Counted from the first letter of the stretch, positions 18,013 to 27,235 are shown. The stretch: DNA of 64,000 bases from Korobacter sp963758505 (GCA_963758505.1 CAVWVJ010000001.1:1178001-1242000); one strand, 5' to 3'. Translations and numbers: made by a program. Notes: generated from the letters alone by a model not told the origin.

Positions 18013-18453
18013 CTAATACTTGCGCATGCGGATTTCGGTTCCGTTCTTCTCGAACTTCACTTCGTCCATCAGGCTGTTAATGAGGAAGATGCCGCGGCCG
18101 TGGTTGGAGTAGATGTTTTCTCCGGAAAGAGGATCAGGGACGTTCTTCGGATCGAAGCCCGTGCCGGGGTCGCGCACCACGATCAAGATCCCGGGCTGTT
18201 CGCAACTCACATGACACTCGATGATTTTCGTGGGGTCGCCGGCGGCCCCATGTTTGATGGCATTGGCGAGGGCTTCGCGGAGGGCGATCTCGACGTCGAG
18301 TTCATTGCCGTTCATGCATTGGGTTTCGCGCACCATCTGCATGACCTGGTCCACAACAGGAGACACTTCGGATTCGGCGGCCTTGAGGGTAATGGTCACC
18401 CCGTGCTCATCCGATTGCGGCGCTGGCGCGTGAGAGTTCGGGTTGATTGGCAT
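18013..18453 (-). CDS. Anti-sigma regulatory factor, serine kinase (RsbW/SpoIIAB type)
   Basis: A 146-residue HATPase_c_2 protein. ATP-lid motifs are intact: N-box EALANAIKH (60-68), G1 box DPGTGFDP (95-102) and G2 box HGRGIFLI (118-125). Proteins of this type bind a sigma factor or phosphorylate an anti-anti-sigma factor in partner switching. No sigma or STAS gene lies next to it, so its partner is unknown. It is a single gene, divergent from the HtrA protease gene; stress coupling between them is possible but not shown. Confidence 0.85.
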   Translation of the reverse strand: MPINPNSHAPAPQSDEHGVTITLKAAESEVSPVVDQVMQMVRETQCMNGNELDVEIALREALANAIKHGAAGDPTKIIECHVSCEQPGILIVVRDPGTGFDPKNVPDPLSGENIYSNHGRGIFLINSLMDEVKFEKNGTEIRMRKY

Positions 18454-18613
18454 TCAATGAAGGATCAAATAGAGGTTCTTCAGTCATTGTAGCTGATGGC
18501 TCATTTTTCCCAGTATTACAAAAGTCATGGCTCCCTGGGGCGTTTACACTTCATCACGCATCTGCGAGCCGGGCGCGGCATCCACTGAAGCAGATCGGGA
18601 CGAGGACGGGTTT

Positions 18614-20059
18614 ATGAAACTGAGCTGGATTCCTGCCATTTGCATGGCTATTTTCGCGGCTGTCTTGGCGGCACAGACTCCGCCACCCTCGAGCGGAGCC
18701 GCACCGGTCCATCCCCCAGCGAACAAGGTGGACCTCATCCGCGGGCTAAGCACGGACGTGCAAAATCTTTCGCGCATCGTGGGGCGCAGCGTGGTGCAGA
18801 TTTCGGCGAAGGGCTACACGCTGGAGTCGCAGAGCGAACGGGGACAGGCGAGCCTGCTGCAGCCGGAGCGCAGCACCGGGTCGGGGGTCATCCTGTCGGC
18901 CGATGGATTGATCATGACCAATGCCCACGTGGTGAACGGCGCGACCAAGTTGCGCGTGATGCTGGTGGGACTTGAGCAGGAGCAGGGCTTCTCGATGGCC
19001 GAGCACAAGCAGCATCGCGGGCCGCTGGAAGCCAAGGTAGTAGGCGTGGACCGGCAGACCGACCTTGCCTTGATCAAGATCGATGCTACCGATCTGCCAT
19101 TTCTCACCCTTGCCGACTCGGCGGAGGTGAAGCAAGGACAGGTTGTGCTTGCCTTCGGCAGTCCGCTGGGGCTGGAGAATTCCGTCAGCATGGGGATTGT
19201 CAGCTCGCCGGCGCGGCAGATCGATCCGGACAACCCGATGATCTACGTGCAGACGGATGCGGCGGTGAACCCGGGCAACAGCGGCGGCCCGCTGGTTGAC
19301 ATCGACGGGCGCGTGATCGGGCTGAATACTTTCATCCTTACGCAATCGGGCGGGAGCGAGGGTCTGAGCTTCGCCATCCCCAGCAACATCATTCGTTCGG
19401 TGTTCAATCAACTGCGCAAAGACGGGCACGTGCATCGCGGACAAATCGGCATCCGGGTGCGCTCGATTACGCCGGGGCTGGCGCAGGGACTTGGACTGAA
19501 GGATGACCAGGGTGTGCTGGTCGAAGATGTGCTTCCCGGCGGTCCGGCCGACCAGGCGGGGATGCAGATCGGGGACGTGATCGTAGCTTTTGCGAACCAC
19601 CCGATTTCCAACGTCCGCCAGTTCGCGGTGAATCTTTACCGCTTCAACGTGGGCGACACGGCCAACACTACGGTGATGCGCAAGGGCCAGTCGACCGACC
19701 TGCAGATACACGTAATGGAGCAGAAGAACGATCCCGATCGTTTTGCCGACATGATCACGCCCAGCAACATCATTCCGCAACTCGGAATCTACGGGTTGAC
19801 GGTAGACAAGAATGTGGCCGACATGTTGCCCGATATGCGGATCAGTTCGGGGGTGGTGGTGGCGGCGGCGGGAACGACTTCCGATTATTACGGCGACCGT
19901 CCGAAAGTGGGGGACGTGATCCACGCGGTGGATGGCAATGCAGTGACCTCGATTACCGATTTGAAGCAGCGCATCGCGGCGTTGGCAGCGGGGGAGGCGC
20001 TCGTGCTGCAGGTGGAGCGCGATGGGGTGCTGGCGTACCTGGTGCTGGAGAAGGATTAG
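18614..20059 (+). CDS. degP: HtrA/DegP-type periplasmic serine protease with two PDZ domains
   Basis: I take ATG at 18614, which gives a signal peptide (MKLSWIPAICMAIFAAVLAAQ) and a 481-residue protein; the frame opens 29 codons earlier. The trypsin-like domain has His105 (TNAHVV), Asp150 (TDLALI) and Ser223 (GNSGGPL). PDZ1 spans about 275-365 and PDZ2 about 385-475, the second more divergent. It degrades or refolds damaged envelope proteins. The gene is single and followed directly by repeat array C. Confidence 0.88.
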   Translation: MKLSWIPAICMAIFAAVLAAQTPPPSSGAAPVHPPANKVDLIRGLSTDVQNLSRIVGRSVVQISAKGYTLESQSERGQASLLQPERSTGSGVILSADGLIMTNAHVVNGATKLRVMLVGLEQEQGFSMAEHKQHRGPLEAKVVGVDRQTDLALIKIDATDLPFLTLADSAEVKQGQVVLAFGSPLGLENSVSMGIVSSPARQIDPDNPMIYVQTDAAVNPGNSGGPLVDIDGRVIGLNTFILTQSGGSEGLSFAIPSNIIRSVFNQLRKDGHVHRGQIGIRVRSITPGLAQGLGLKDDQGVLVEDVLPGGPADQAGMQIGDVIVAFANHPISNVRQFAVNLYRFNVGDTANTTVMRKGQSTDLQIHVMEQKNDPDRFADMITPSNIIPQLGIYGLTVDKNVADMLPDMRISSGVVVAAAGTTSDYYGDRPKVGDVIHAVDGNAVTSITDLKQRIAALAAGEALVLQVERDGVLAYLVLEKD

Positions 20060-20071
20060 AGACGGTAGTGC

Positions 20072-20755
20072 AAACAGCAGGTCCTTACGTCGCTGCGCTC
20101 CTCTGGATGACAAGTGGGGGCGTGGGAGAGGGAGAGAGCCTTGGAGGCTGACGCGGGAGAAGCAGGTCCTTACGTCGCTGCGCTCCTCTGGATGACAAGT
20201 GGGGGCTTGGGAGAGGGAGAGAGCCTTGGAGGCTGACGCGGGGAAAGCAGGTCCTTACGTCGCTGCGCTCCTCTGGATGACAAGTGGAGGCTGGGAGAGG
20301 GAGAGAGCCTTGGAGGCTGACGCGGGGGAAGCAGGTCCTTACGTCGCTGCGCTCCTCTGGATGACAAGTGGGGGTGTGGGAGAGGGAGAGAGCCTTGGAG
20401 GCTGACGCGGGGAAAGCAGGTCCTTACGTCGCTGCGCTCCTCTGGATGACAAGTGGGGGCTGGGAGAGGGAGAGAGCCTTGGAGGCTGACGCGGGGAGAA
20501 GCAGGTCCTTACGTCGCTGCGCTCCTCTGGATGACAAGTGGGGGTCTGGGAGAGGGAGAGGGCCTTGGAGGCTGACGCGGGAAAGCAGGTCCTTACGTCG
20601 CTGCGCTCCTCTGGATGACAAGTGGAGGCTGGGAGAGGGAGAGAGCCTTGGAGGCTGACGCGGGGAGAAGCAGGTCCCTACGTCGCTGCGCTCCTCTGGA
20701 TGACAAGTGAGGGCTGGGAGAGGCGGAGAGCCTTGGAGGCTGACGCGGGGAGAGG
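20072..20755. repeat. Array C: eight tandem ~85-base repeats
   Basis: Eight copies of 'gtccttacgtcgctgcgctc' + 'ctctggatgacaagtgg' at about 20087, 20172, 20257, 20341, 20426, 20511, 20596 and 20680. The first 35 bases match arrays B1/B2, but the rest of the unit is different ('gagggagagagccttggagg' + 'ctgacgcgggg'), so a shared core has been amplified with a local flank. Confidence 0.9.
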
Positions 20756-20893
20756 GCTCGGTTCATCATTGGCCTGGGAATGCGGCGGCAGCTTGCGATC
20801 TATGACCACCCGCCTGATTGCGAATGCATCGTATCCAGTATTCCGAGCAATTCATCTGTTCACCCCTAGCCTGCCACCCACAGAGGAGAAGTC

Positions 20894-21463
20894 ATGGCCG
20901 AAAAGAATTTACAAGGACTACGTGTCGCGATATTGGCGACCGATTTATTTGAAGAAGCAGAGCTGATTGAACCCCGCAAGGCGCTGGATGCCGCGGGTGC
21001 GCACACCGAAGTGGTGTCGCCGCATGCGGGAGAGATACAAGCGGTGCGGCACGATACAAAGACGCAGAAGGTGAAAGTGGATCGGACGCTGGACGGCGTG
21101 AACATCGACGATTTTGACGCGTTCCTGATTCCTGGCGGAGCGATGAATTCCGATGCCCTGCGCATGGAGCGGAATGCGCAGGCACTCATCCGTCATGCCA
21201 ATGAAGCGAATAAGCCGATCGCGGTCATCTGTCATGGACCGTGGCTGCTGGTTTCGTCAGGAGTGCTGTCGGGCCGCAAGCTCACCAGCTATTTCACGAT
21301 CCAGGACGATGTGAAGAATGCGGGGGCGAGTTGGACGGACGAGCAGGTGGTACGCGACCGGAACATGGTCAGCAGCCGCAAGCCGGACGACATCCCGGCT
21401 TTCAATCGCGAGATGCTGTCGTTATTTTCCGAAAGCCGGTTGCGGAAAGACAAGGCCGCATAA
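20894..21463 (+). CDS. DJ-1/PfpI family protein
   Basis: A 189-residue single-domain protein of the PfpI type (class I glutamine amidotransferase-like). The nucleophile elbow is AVICHGPW with Cys113 and His114; Glu20 or Glu21 in LFEEAEL is the usual acidic partner. Start supported by GAGGAGAAGTC ahead of ATG. Family members are chaperones, glyoxalases or deglycases, or peptidases; the sequence does not decide which. Followed by a terminator-like hairpin. Confidence 0.88.
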   Translation: MAEKNLQGLRVAILATDLFEEAELIEPRKALDAAGAHTEVVSPHAGEIQAVRHDTKTQKVKVDRTLDGVNIDDFDAFLIPGGAMNSDALRMERNAQALIRHANEANKPIAVICHGPWLLVSSGVLSGRKLTSYFTIQDDVKNAGASWTDEQVVRDRNMVSSRKPDDIPAFNREMLSLFSESRLRKDKAA

Positions 21464-21484
21464 ACCACTGGGAAGAATAGTGAG

Positions 21485-21511
21485 AGGCCTCCGCGAGGGG
21501 GCCTTATCTTT
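21485..21511 (+). terminator. Terminator-like hairpin after the PfpI gene
   Basis: Arms aggcctc and gggggcct (one G-T pair) followed by tatctttt. It sits only 1-2 bases ahead of the start of the next gene, so it could also influence that gene's translation. Confidence 0.55.
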
Positions 21512-21512
21512 T

Positions 21513-22022
21513 ATGCTTGCTTCTATGCTTTCCAGGTCCGACATTGACGGAGTGCCGGTCCGTACCCGCGCGTACGAAACGCAAGACTTCGAAACTCTCT
21601 GGCATCTCGACCAGCGCTGCTTCGAAGAGGGAATCTCTTATAGCAAAGCTGAGCTCCAGCAATACCTCCAGCTCCGGGCGGCATTTGCCCTGGTTGCGGA
21701 GACGGAAGAGGAGAACACGATTTGCGGCTTCATCATCGCGCACCGCCGGCGGGGCGGCTACGGGCACGTGCTGACCATCGACGTCGATCCGGAGTTCCGG
21801 CAGCACGGGGTGGGTACGCTTTTACTCGGCAGGGCACACGAGCGGCTGGCCAGGGAGGGCTGCCATACCATGTTCCTGGAGACGGCGGTGAACAACCTGC
21901 CGGCCATCTCCTTCTATAAAAGGCATGGTTACAGCGTGGTGCGGACGCTTCCGCGCTATTACCAGGCGACCGGGATGGACGCGTTTCTGCTGTCGCGGCG
22001 GCTGGACTCGACAACCGATTGA
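21513..22022 (+). CDS. GNAT family N-acetyltransferase (RimI-like)
   Basis: About 169 residues; ATG at 21513 or 21525, in a frame open from 21318. The acetyl-CoA loop is VDPEFRQHGVGTLLLGRAHERL, followed by TMFLETAVNNLPAISFYKRHGY, as in RimI-type enzymes that acetylate protein N-termini. Substrate not evident. The AGGGGG of the preceding hairpin could act as its ribosome site. Confidence 0.82.
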   Translation: MLASMLSRSDIDGVPVRTRAYETQDFETLWHLDQRCFEEGISYSKAELQQYLQLRAAFALVAETEEENTICGFIIAHRRRGGYGHVLTIDVDPEFRQHGVGTLLLGRAHERLAREGCHTMFLETAVNNLPAISFYKRHGYSVVRTLPRYYQATGMDAFLLSRRLDSTTD

Positions 22023-22078
22023 ACCCTCGGGTAAGGAGCAGTTTGCAAACCAGGGAGGCTGGGGGCCGGGGTCGAGCG

Positions 22079-22087
22079 TGGTATAAT
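22079..22087 (+). promoter_or_regulatory. Extended -10 promoter for yebC
   Basis: TGGTATAAT, a perfect extended -10 element, lies 83 bases ahead of the yebC start. No good -35 is seen at 16-18 bases. Confidence 0.5.
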
Positions 22088-22169
22088 TTCGTTTTGCCTC
22101 CCGTCGCCGGGCCCTGTTGTGCCTTCGCCCGCGTGGAGACGAAATCATTCATAACCCAGAGGTTCCGTC

Positions 22170-22916
22170 ATGTCTGGCCACTCAAAATGGGCCACAATCA
22201 AACACAAGAAGGGCGCACTTGACGCGAAGCGCGGCAAGATCTTCACGCGCGTGATCAAGGAAATCACCATGGCCGCCAAGCAGGGCGGGGATCCGGAAAA
22301 GAATCCGCGCCTGCGCAGCGCGGTGGCTGCCGCCAAGGCCGAGAACATGCCGGCCGACAACATCAAGCGCGCGATCCAGCGCGGCACCGGCGAAATTGAA
22401 GGGGTGAACTACGAAGAGATCACCTTCGAAGGGTATGGTCCGGGCGGGGTAGCGATCCTGGTGGAGGTCACAACCGACAACCGCAATCGCACGGTCAGCG
22501 AAATTCGTCACGCCTTCGGCAAGAACGGCGGGAACATGGGCGAAGCGGGTTCGGTGGCGTGGATGTTCGCGAAGAAGGGCGACATCGTGATACCGAAGGC
22601 TGCCGCCAAGGAAGACGACCTGATGAATCTGGTGCTGGAGAACGGCGCCGACGACCTGAAGGACGACGGCGACAATTGGGAGATCCTGTGCGAGCCGAGC
22701 GCCTATGAAGCCGTACTCGAGGCGGTGAAGAAAGCGGGCATCAAGCCGGAGGTCGCCGAGATCGGGATGATCCCGCAGAACTACATCAAGCTGGAAGGGC
22801 AGCAGGTGAACACGATGGTGCGTCTGCTGGAAGCCCTGGAAGACCAGGACGATGTGCAGCACGTGTATTCGAACGTGGACTTCGACCAGGCCCAACTGGA
22901 AGCCGTGGCCGGATAA
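22170..22916 (+). CDS. yebC: YebC/PmpR family protein (TACO1 type)
   Basis: A 248-residue protein matching the family end to end: MSGHSKWATIKHKKGALDAKRGKIFTR, NPRLRSAVAAAKAENMPADNIKRAI, and GYGPGGVAILVE. Members were described as transcription regulators and more recently as ribosome-associated factors that relieve stalling at proline stretches. In many bacteria yebC lies beside ruvC; not so here. It has its own promoter and terminator. Confidence 0.95.
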   Translation: MSGHSKWATIKHKKGALDAKRGKIFTRVIKEITMAAKQGGDPEKNPRLRSAVAAAKAENMPADNIKRAIQRGTGEIEGVNYEEITFEGYGPGGVAILVEVTTDNRNRTVSEIRHAFGKNGGNMGEAGSVAWMFAKKGDIVIPKAAAKEDDLMNLVLENGADDLKDDGDNWEILCEPSAYEAVLEAVKKAGIKPEVAEIGMIPQNYIKLEGQQVNTMVRLLEALEDQDDVQHVYSNVDFDQAQLEAVAG

Positions 22917-22934
22917 GAGTTCAAGTGTTCCTTG

Positions 22935-22959
22935 AAGGCCGCCTGCGGGTGGCCTTTTT
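22935..22959 (+). terminator. Intrinsic terminator of yebC
   Basis: Arms aaggccgcc and gggtggcctt followed by ttt; it overlaps the stop codon of the convergent acetyltransferase gene. Confidence 0.8.
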
Positions 22960-23464
22960 ACTTGCCAGTCGCTTTGCTGCGGCGTTCCATGAGAGTCGTG
23001 TCGCGCCATACGCCGTGAAGAGCGGCGATCTTCTCCCGGGTTCCCACCACGCGAAAGCCGCAGCGCTCGTGGACTCGCACGCTGGCTGTGTTTTCGGAGA
23101 AGATGCCGGCCTGGAGCGTCCAGAATCCCGCGCGCTCCGATTCTTCAACCAATGCTTGAAGTAGCCGCGTGCCGATGCCGGTGCCGCGAGCGCGCTCCGC
23201 TACATACACGCTGACTTCCGCAACCCCGGCATAGGCGGGACGGGCGGAGACACGGGTGAGCACCGCCCAGCCCAGAAGCTCTCCTGCGGAACGCGCCACC
23301 AAGCGGCAGCTCTCGACGTGCGCGCGATTCCACTGCTCCCAGTCGGGCGTCTCGGTTTCAAAGGTGGCGTTGCCGGCAGCGATGCCCTCGGCATAGATGG
23401 AGCGCACGGCGGGCCAATCGGCGGGAAGCATTGCTTCGATCGCGAGCGTAGACATGCGCAGCAT
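22958..23464 (-). CDS. GNAT N-acetyltransferase, phosphinothricin/methionine sulfoximine acetyltransferase type
   Basis: A 168-residue acetyltransferase. The phrases IYAEGIAAGNATFETETPDWEQW, YVAERARGTGIGTRLLQALVEE, and SVRVHERCGFRVVGTREKIAALHGVWRDTTLMERR are typical of the Pat/MnaT branch, which acetylates methionine sulfoximine and similar amino acid analogues. Starts at 23464 or 23455 are both possible; neither has a strong ribosome site. Convergent with yebC, whose terminator it overlaps. Confidence 0.88.
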   Translation of the reverse strand: MLRMSTLAIEAMLPADWPAVRSIYAEGIAAGNATFETETPDWEQWNRAHVESCRLVARSAGELLGWAVLTRVSARPAYAGVAEVSVYVAERARGTGIGTRLLQALVEESERAGFWTLQAGIFSENTASVRVHERCGFRVVGTREKIAALHGVWRDTTLMERRSKATGK

Positions 23465-23557
23465 TATAGATAGACAAATCCTGACAAAGCGATACGGGAA
23501 ACATAAGTTGCTCCAGCCTCATCCATTGAGTGAATTCCCGTTGTAAGGAGGGTTGGC

Positions 23558-24874
23558 ATGGATGATGAAGCCGGTAAACTTTCGCGGCGAAACTTCGTGA
23601 AACTCAGCACCGCCGCATTAGCCGCAGGGGCAAGTTTGAATGCCGCAGCGCAGCAGAATGCAGGGGGCGCGCCGAATGGTTCACAACCGAGCCACGATAC
23701 GGATAGCGCGCACGGTGAACCTGGAGAACACAAGGTACCGCGATCGAAGGAACATAACCTGCCGAACGAGACCGAGCCGGGCGAAAACAACCAGATGCTC
23801 GAAGGCCAGAATCCCGACTCGAATTTCCCTCCGGAAACCGACGCCGGAGCGGTGAATCCCTTTAAGTATTCGTTTGCGCTCTCGCACAAACGCATCGAGA
23901 GCGGCGGATGGACGCGACAGGTGACGGTGCGGGATCTGCCGATCTCCAAGGACATTGCGGGCGTGGAGATGCGGCTGGTGACGGGCGGAGTGCGCGAACT
24001 GCATTGGCACGTCTCCGCCGAGTGGTCCATCATGACTTACGGCAACGCCCGGATCACGGCGGTCAATCAGAAGGGCGAGGGCTTCGTTTCCGATGTCAAA
24101 GAAGGAGACCTGTGGCTATTTCCGCCAGGAGTTCCACATTCCATCCAGGGGCTCGGCCCGGACGGCTGCCGGTTCCTGCTGGTCTTTGACGACGGCAACT
24201 TCAACGAGTTCGAGACCTTCCTGCTCACCGACTGGTTGACGCATGTTCCCAAAAGCGTCCTGGCGAAGAATTTCAATGTGAGTGAGAGCATTTTCGACAA
24301 GGTGCCAAAGAAGGAGCTCTTCATGTTTCCCACCGTGCTGCCCGATCCGCTGGAACAGGAGCGCCAGTACGTGGCGCAGGGAACGGGGAGCCTTGGGGAC
24401 CAGTTCGCTTTCCGGCCCAGCCAGATGAAGCCAACAGTGCTCAGGACGGGGGGCGAAGTGAAGATCATCGACTCCAGCATTTTTCCGGTGACGGAGATCA
24501 CGGCGGCGATCGTGACCCTGAAACCCGGCGGGCTGCGCGAGCTGCATTGGCATCCCAACGCCGACGAGTGGCAGTACTACATCAAGGGCCACGCACGGAT
24601 GGGAGTCTTCGTCGCCGGATCGCGCGCACGAACCATGGATTTCCAGGCTGGAGATGTGGGGTACGTCCAGCAATCGGTGCCGCACTACATTGAGAATACC
24701 GGCACGGAAGACGTGCAGTTCCTGGAGATGTTCAAGGCGAAACACTACGAAGATATTTCGCTGGCGGAGTGGCTTGCGCATACGCCACCCAAGCTGGTGA
24801 ACGGACATATCTCCACCGGCATCCAGATGCTGCAAGCGATCGATAAGAAGGAAGCGGTGATCCGTCCCTTGTAG
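23558..24874 (+). CDS. oxdC: Tat-exported bicupin oxalate decarboxylase-type enzyme
   Basis: A 438-residue protein with a Tat signal (LSRRNFVKLSTAALAAGASL). Residues 40-95 are polar linker. Both cupins have full Mn ligand sets: His149, His151, Glu155, His194 (RELHWHVSAEW, PGVPHSIQ) and His330, His332, Glu337, His376 (RELHWHPNADEW, VPHYIEN). In Bacillus OxdC the first-domain lid reads SENS; here it is NEFE (216-219), which keeps the Glu needed for decarboxylation. Members split oxalate to formate and CO2. Single gene with a good AGGAGG site ahead of the start. Confidence 0.88.
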   Translation: MDDEAGKLSRRNFVKLSTAALAAGASLNAAAQQNAGGAPNGSQPSHDTDSAHGEPGEHKVPRSKEHNLPNETEPGENNQMLEGQNPDSNFPPETDAGAVNPFKYSFALSHKRIESGGWTRQVTVRDLPISKDIAGVEMRLVTGGVRELHWHVSAEWSIMTYGNARITAVNQKGEGFVSDVKEGDLWLFPPGVPHSIQGLGPDGCRFLLVFDDGNFNEFETFLLTDWLTHVPKSVLAKNFNVSESIFDKVPKKELFMFPTVLPDPLEQERQYVAQGTGSLGDQFAFRPSQMKPTVLRTGGEVKIIDSSIFPVTEITAAIVTLKPGGLRELHWHPNADEWQYYIKGHARMGVFVAGSRARTMDFQAGDVGYVQQSVPHYIENTGTEDVQFLEMFKAKHYEDISLAEWLAHTPPKLVNGHISTGIQMLQAIDKKEAVIRPL

Positions 24875-24970
24875 AGCGTTGCGGGTGCACAGCGAAGGTG
24901 CACCCGCGACTTCCGTCGATTTGCCTGCACTGGAATCCGGTTCGCAAACCTGCTACTTTCTGATGTTCGC

Positions 24971-25621
24971 ATGAAAGCCAGGATTCTTCTCGCACTTCTA
25001 GTAGGGACAGGATGCTTTGCGTTCGCGCAGAGCGCCTCTCCGCCGCGCAGCACACAAAACGGCAATCCGGTGGAGGCGTTGCGCCGCGAGCACTGGAATT
25101 ACGGGTTCTGGTTCGATTACGGAAACGGGATCGGCTATCGCAGTGGCGTCCATATGGGCGGTGCAGGGTTGCGCATCGGGCGGGTGATGACGGGAGAGCT
25201 CGGGACGGGGTGGCGACGAGGGACCTTTGAACTTGACGCCGACTTGACCCCGCTTGAGATTTACAGCTTCCCGGAGACGGTCCAGAGCAGTGGGAATCTT
25301 CCGCCGCATACGTTTTATACCGGCGGTCTGACGCCGGTGATCATGAAATGGAATTTCACGAGCGGGAATCGATGGGTGCCGTTTGTTGCAGCGCAAGGTG
25401 GACTGGTGTTTTCCACCACGGACTTGCCGCCGGGCGACACAGCCAGCGTGAACTTTACCCCGGGAGCCTCCATCGGATTTCATCGATTCGTGCACGACAG
25501 GAGCGCATGGACCTTCGAAGGCAAGCTTTATCACCTGTCGAATGCCAGCCTGGGTCCGCACAATCCCGGAGTGAATGCGGCGGTGCAATTCAAGGTCGGG
25601 TATACGTGGTTCAAGCGATAG
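24971..25621 (+). CDS. pagL: PagL-like lipid A 3-O-deacylase (acyloxyacyl hydrolase family)
   Basis: A 216-residue outer-membrane protein: signal peptide (MKARILLALLVGTGCFAFAQ) followed by alternating strands of an eight-stranded barrel. The C-terminal part has the PagL pattern H-x-S-N-A...N-x-G-x-N: His188, Ser190, Asn191 (YHLSNASLGPHNPGVN), the catalytic His and Ser of PagL. The last residue is Arg after an aromatic-rich strand (YTWFKR). PagL removes the 3-O acyl chain of lipid A. The family is broad, so the substrate is inferred. Confidence 0.75.
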   Translation: MKARILLALLVGTGCFAFAQSASPPRSTQNGNPVEALRREHWNYGFWFDYGNGIGYRSGVHMGGAGLRIGRVMTGELGTGWRRGTFELDADLTPLEIYSFPETVQSSGNLPPHTFYTGGLTPVIMKWNFTSGNRWVPFVAAQGGLVFSTTDLPPGDTASVNFTPGASIGFHRFVHDRSAWTFEGKLYHLSNASLGPHNPGVNAAVQFKVGYTWFKR

Positions 25622-25639
25622 CATTCCTGGGGTGGCGGC

Positions 25640-25748
25640 GAACCGCAAGATGCTTCGCTGCGCTCAGCAGGACAAGAAGCAGGCGTTACGGAGCAAGCAG
25701 GGGTCCTTCGACTACGAACGCTTTGCGTTCTGCGCTCAGGATGACAAG
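25640..25748. repeat. Dispersed repeats upstream of ftcD
   Basis: Two degenerate copies, 'gcaagatgcttcgctgcgct' at 25647 and 'gtccttcgactacgaacgct' at about 25703, each ending '..cag-atgacaag'. They fill the gap between pagL and ftcD. Confidence 0.6.
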
Positions 25749-25761
25749 AAACTAAAATCTT

Positions 25762-26592
25762 ATGCCCTCAACTCTGGTTGAATGTGTTCCGAATTTTTCC
25801 GAAGGCCGCAATCCGGCGGTAGTGGATGAAATTGTCGCGGCCATGAAGGTGGACGGCGTATTCCTGCTGGACCGCGAGATGGATGCCGACCACAACCGCT
25901 GCGTCATAACCCTGGTGGGCGACCGCGCCAATATTGCAGAGGCTGCCATCCGCGGAGTCGGCAAGGCCGCCGAGCTGATCAACCTTTGCTCGCATACCGG
26001 CGCGCATCCGCGCATGGGCGCCAGCGACGTGATTCCCTTCATTCCGATCGAAGGCGTGACGCTGGAAGACTGCGTGGCGATTGCGCGCTACGTGGGCGAA
26101 GAGATCTGGAAGCGGTACAAGATCCCGGTGTATCTCTACGAAGCGGCGGCGCAGCGCCCGGAGCGCACCAATCTGGAGAACATCCGGCGCGGGCAATTCG
26201 AAGGGATTCGCGACTCGATCGCCACCGACGATGCACGGGTTCCGGATTTCGGCGGCCGCGCCGTGCATCCGACGGCGGGATGCACCGTGGTGGGCGCGCG
26301 GAAGTTTCTCGTCGCTTATAACGTCTATCTCAATACGGCCGATGTGGAGATCGCGAAGAAGATCGGCAAAGCGGTTCGCTTTTCGAACGGCGGCTTGCGC
26401 TTCGTGAAGGGGATGGGGATCGGCGTGCGCGGGCTGGCGCAGGTTTCGATGAACCTAACCGACACCGACCAGACACCGATCGCGCGGGTGTTTGAGTTCG
26501 TGAAGCGGGAAGCGGCCCGTTATGGGGTGATGCCGCTCTCCAGCGAGATCGTCGGGACTGGTGCCGAAGAAGGCGCTGGAGGATGCCGCTGA
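25762..26592 (+). pseudogene. ftcD: Glutamate formimidoyltransferase part of FtcD, frameshifted near its end
   Basis: Residues 1-265 match glutamate formimidoyltransferase: LVECVPNFSEGRN, DREMDADHNRCVITLVG, SHTGAHPRMGASDVIPFIP, and NLTDTDQTPIARVFEFV. This enzyme moves the formimino group of formiminoglutamate to tetrahydrofolate in histidine degradation. After SSEIVG the frame reads TGAEEGAGGCR and stops, but removing one base (about A26557) gives ..VG-LVPKKALEDAAEWF.., the normal continuation into the reading frame from 26558. So one bifunctional gene of about 490 codons is broken by a +1 change, unless the base is a sequencing error. Confidence 0.85.
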
Positions 26593-27235
26593 ATGGTTTC
26601 TGCAGATCGAGAATTTTAATGCGTCGCTGGTCCTGGAGAACCGGCTGGCCGATGTCATGTCGGGCAAAGTAGCGGTCGGCGGATTGCGTGCGGGCTTCGA
26701 GCCGTTCGTGGAGCAACTGGCGGCTCCGGTGGCCGCCCCGGGAGGGGGCGCGGCGGCAGCGGTTGCGGGAGCGATGGCGGCGGGCTTGGGGTCGATGGTG
26801 GCGGGGATGTCGCGCGGCAAGAAAGCTTACCTGCAATACGAGACGCAGCTCAGCGACGCGATTGGGCAATTGGCGGGGCTGCGCGAAGAGTTCAAAGCGG
26901 CGGCCGATGCCGATACGCAAGCCTACGAAGCGGTGATGAAGGCCTTTAAGAAGGCGAAGGGCGATCCTACGGCGCAGGGAGAAGTGGCCGTCGCGTTGAA
27001 GCAGGCGACCAACGTTCCGCTGGGAGTGGCGCAGAATGCCCACGCCACGATCGCGGTACTGGAGTCTCTGCGGCCGATCACCAATCCCAAAATGGCTTCC
27101 GACTTGACGACTGGTCTTGCGCTGGCGAGGGCCGCCCGCGAAGGCGGGCTGGCGAATGTCGAGATCAATCTTGCCGATCTGGAAGATACGGAGTTTGTGA
27201 GCTGGGTGCGGGAGAAGGTGGCGGCTCTTCAGTAA
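26558..27235 (+). pseudogene. ftcD: Formimidoyltetrahydrofolate cyclodeaminase part of FtcD
   Basis: Continuation of ftcD after the frameshift, about 225 residues. It starts with the last part of the transferase domain (PKKALEDAAEWFLQIENF) and continues as cyclodeaminase: LAAPVAAPGGGAAAAVAGAMAAGL is the family's glycine-rich signature. It converts formimino-THF to methenyl-THF with ammonia release. GTG at 26561 could start a separate protein, but no ribosome site precedes it and it would begin mid-domain. The cyclodeaminase half on its own may still be translated by reinitiation. Confidence 0.82.

Noticed and set aside
26521..26592. Programmed frameshift in ftcD
   Set aside because: No heptameric slippery site, stimulatory structure or in-frame reason is apparent; mutation or sequencing error is simpler.
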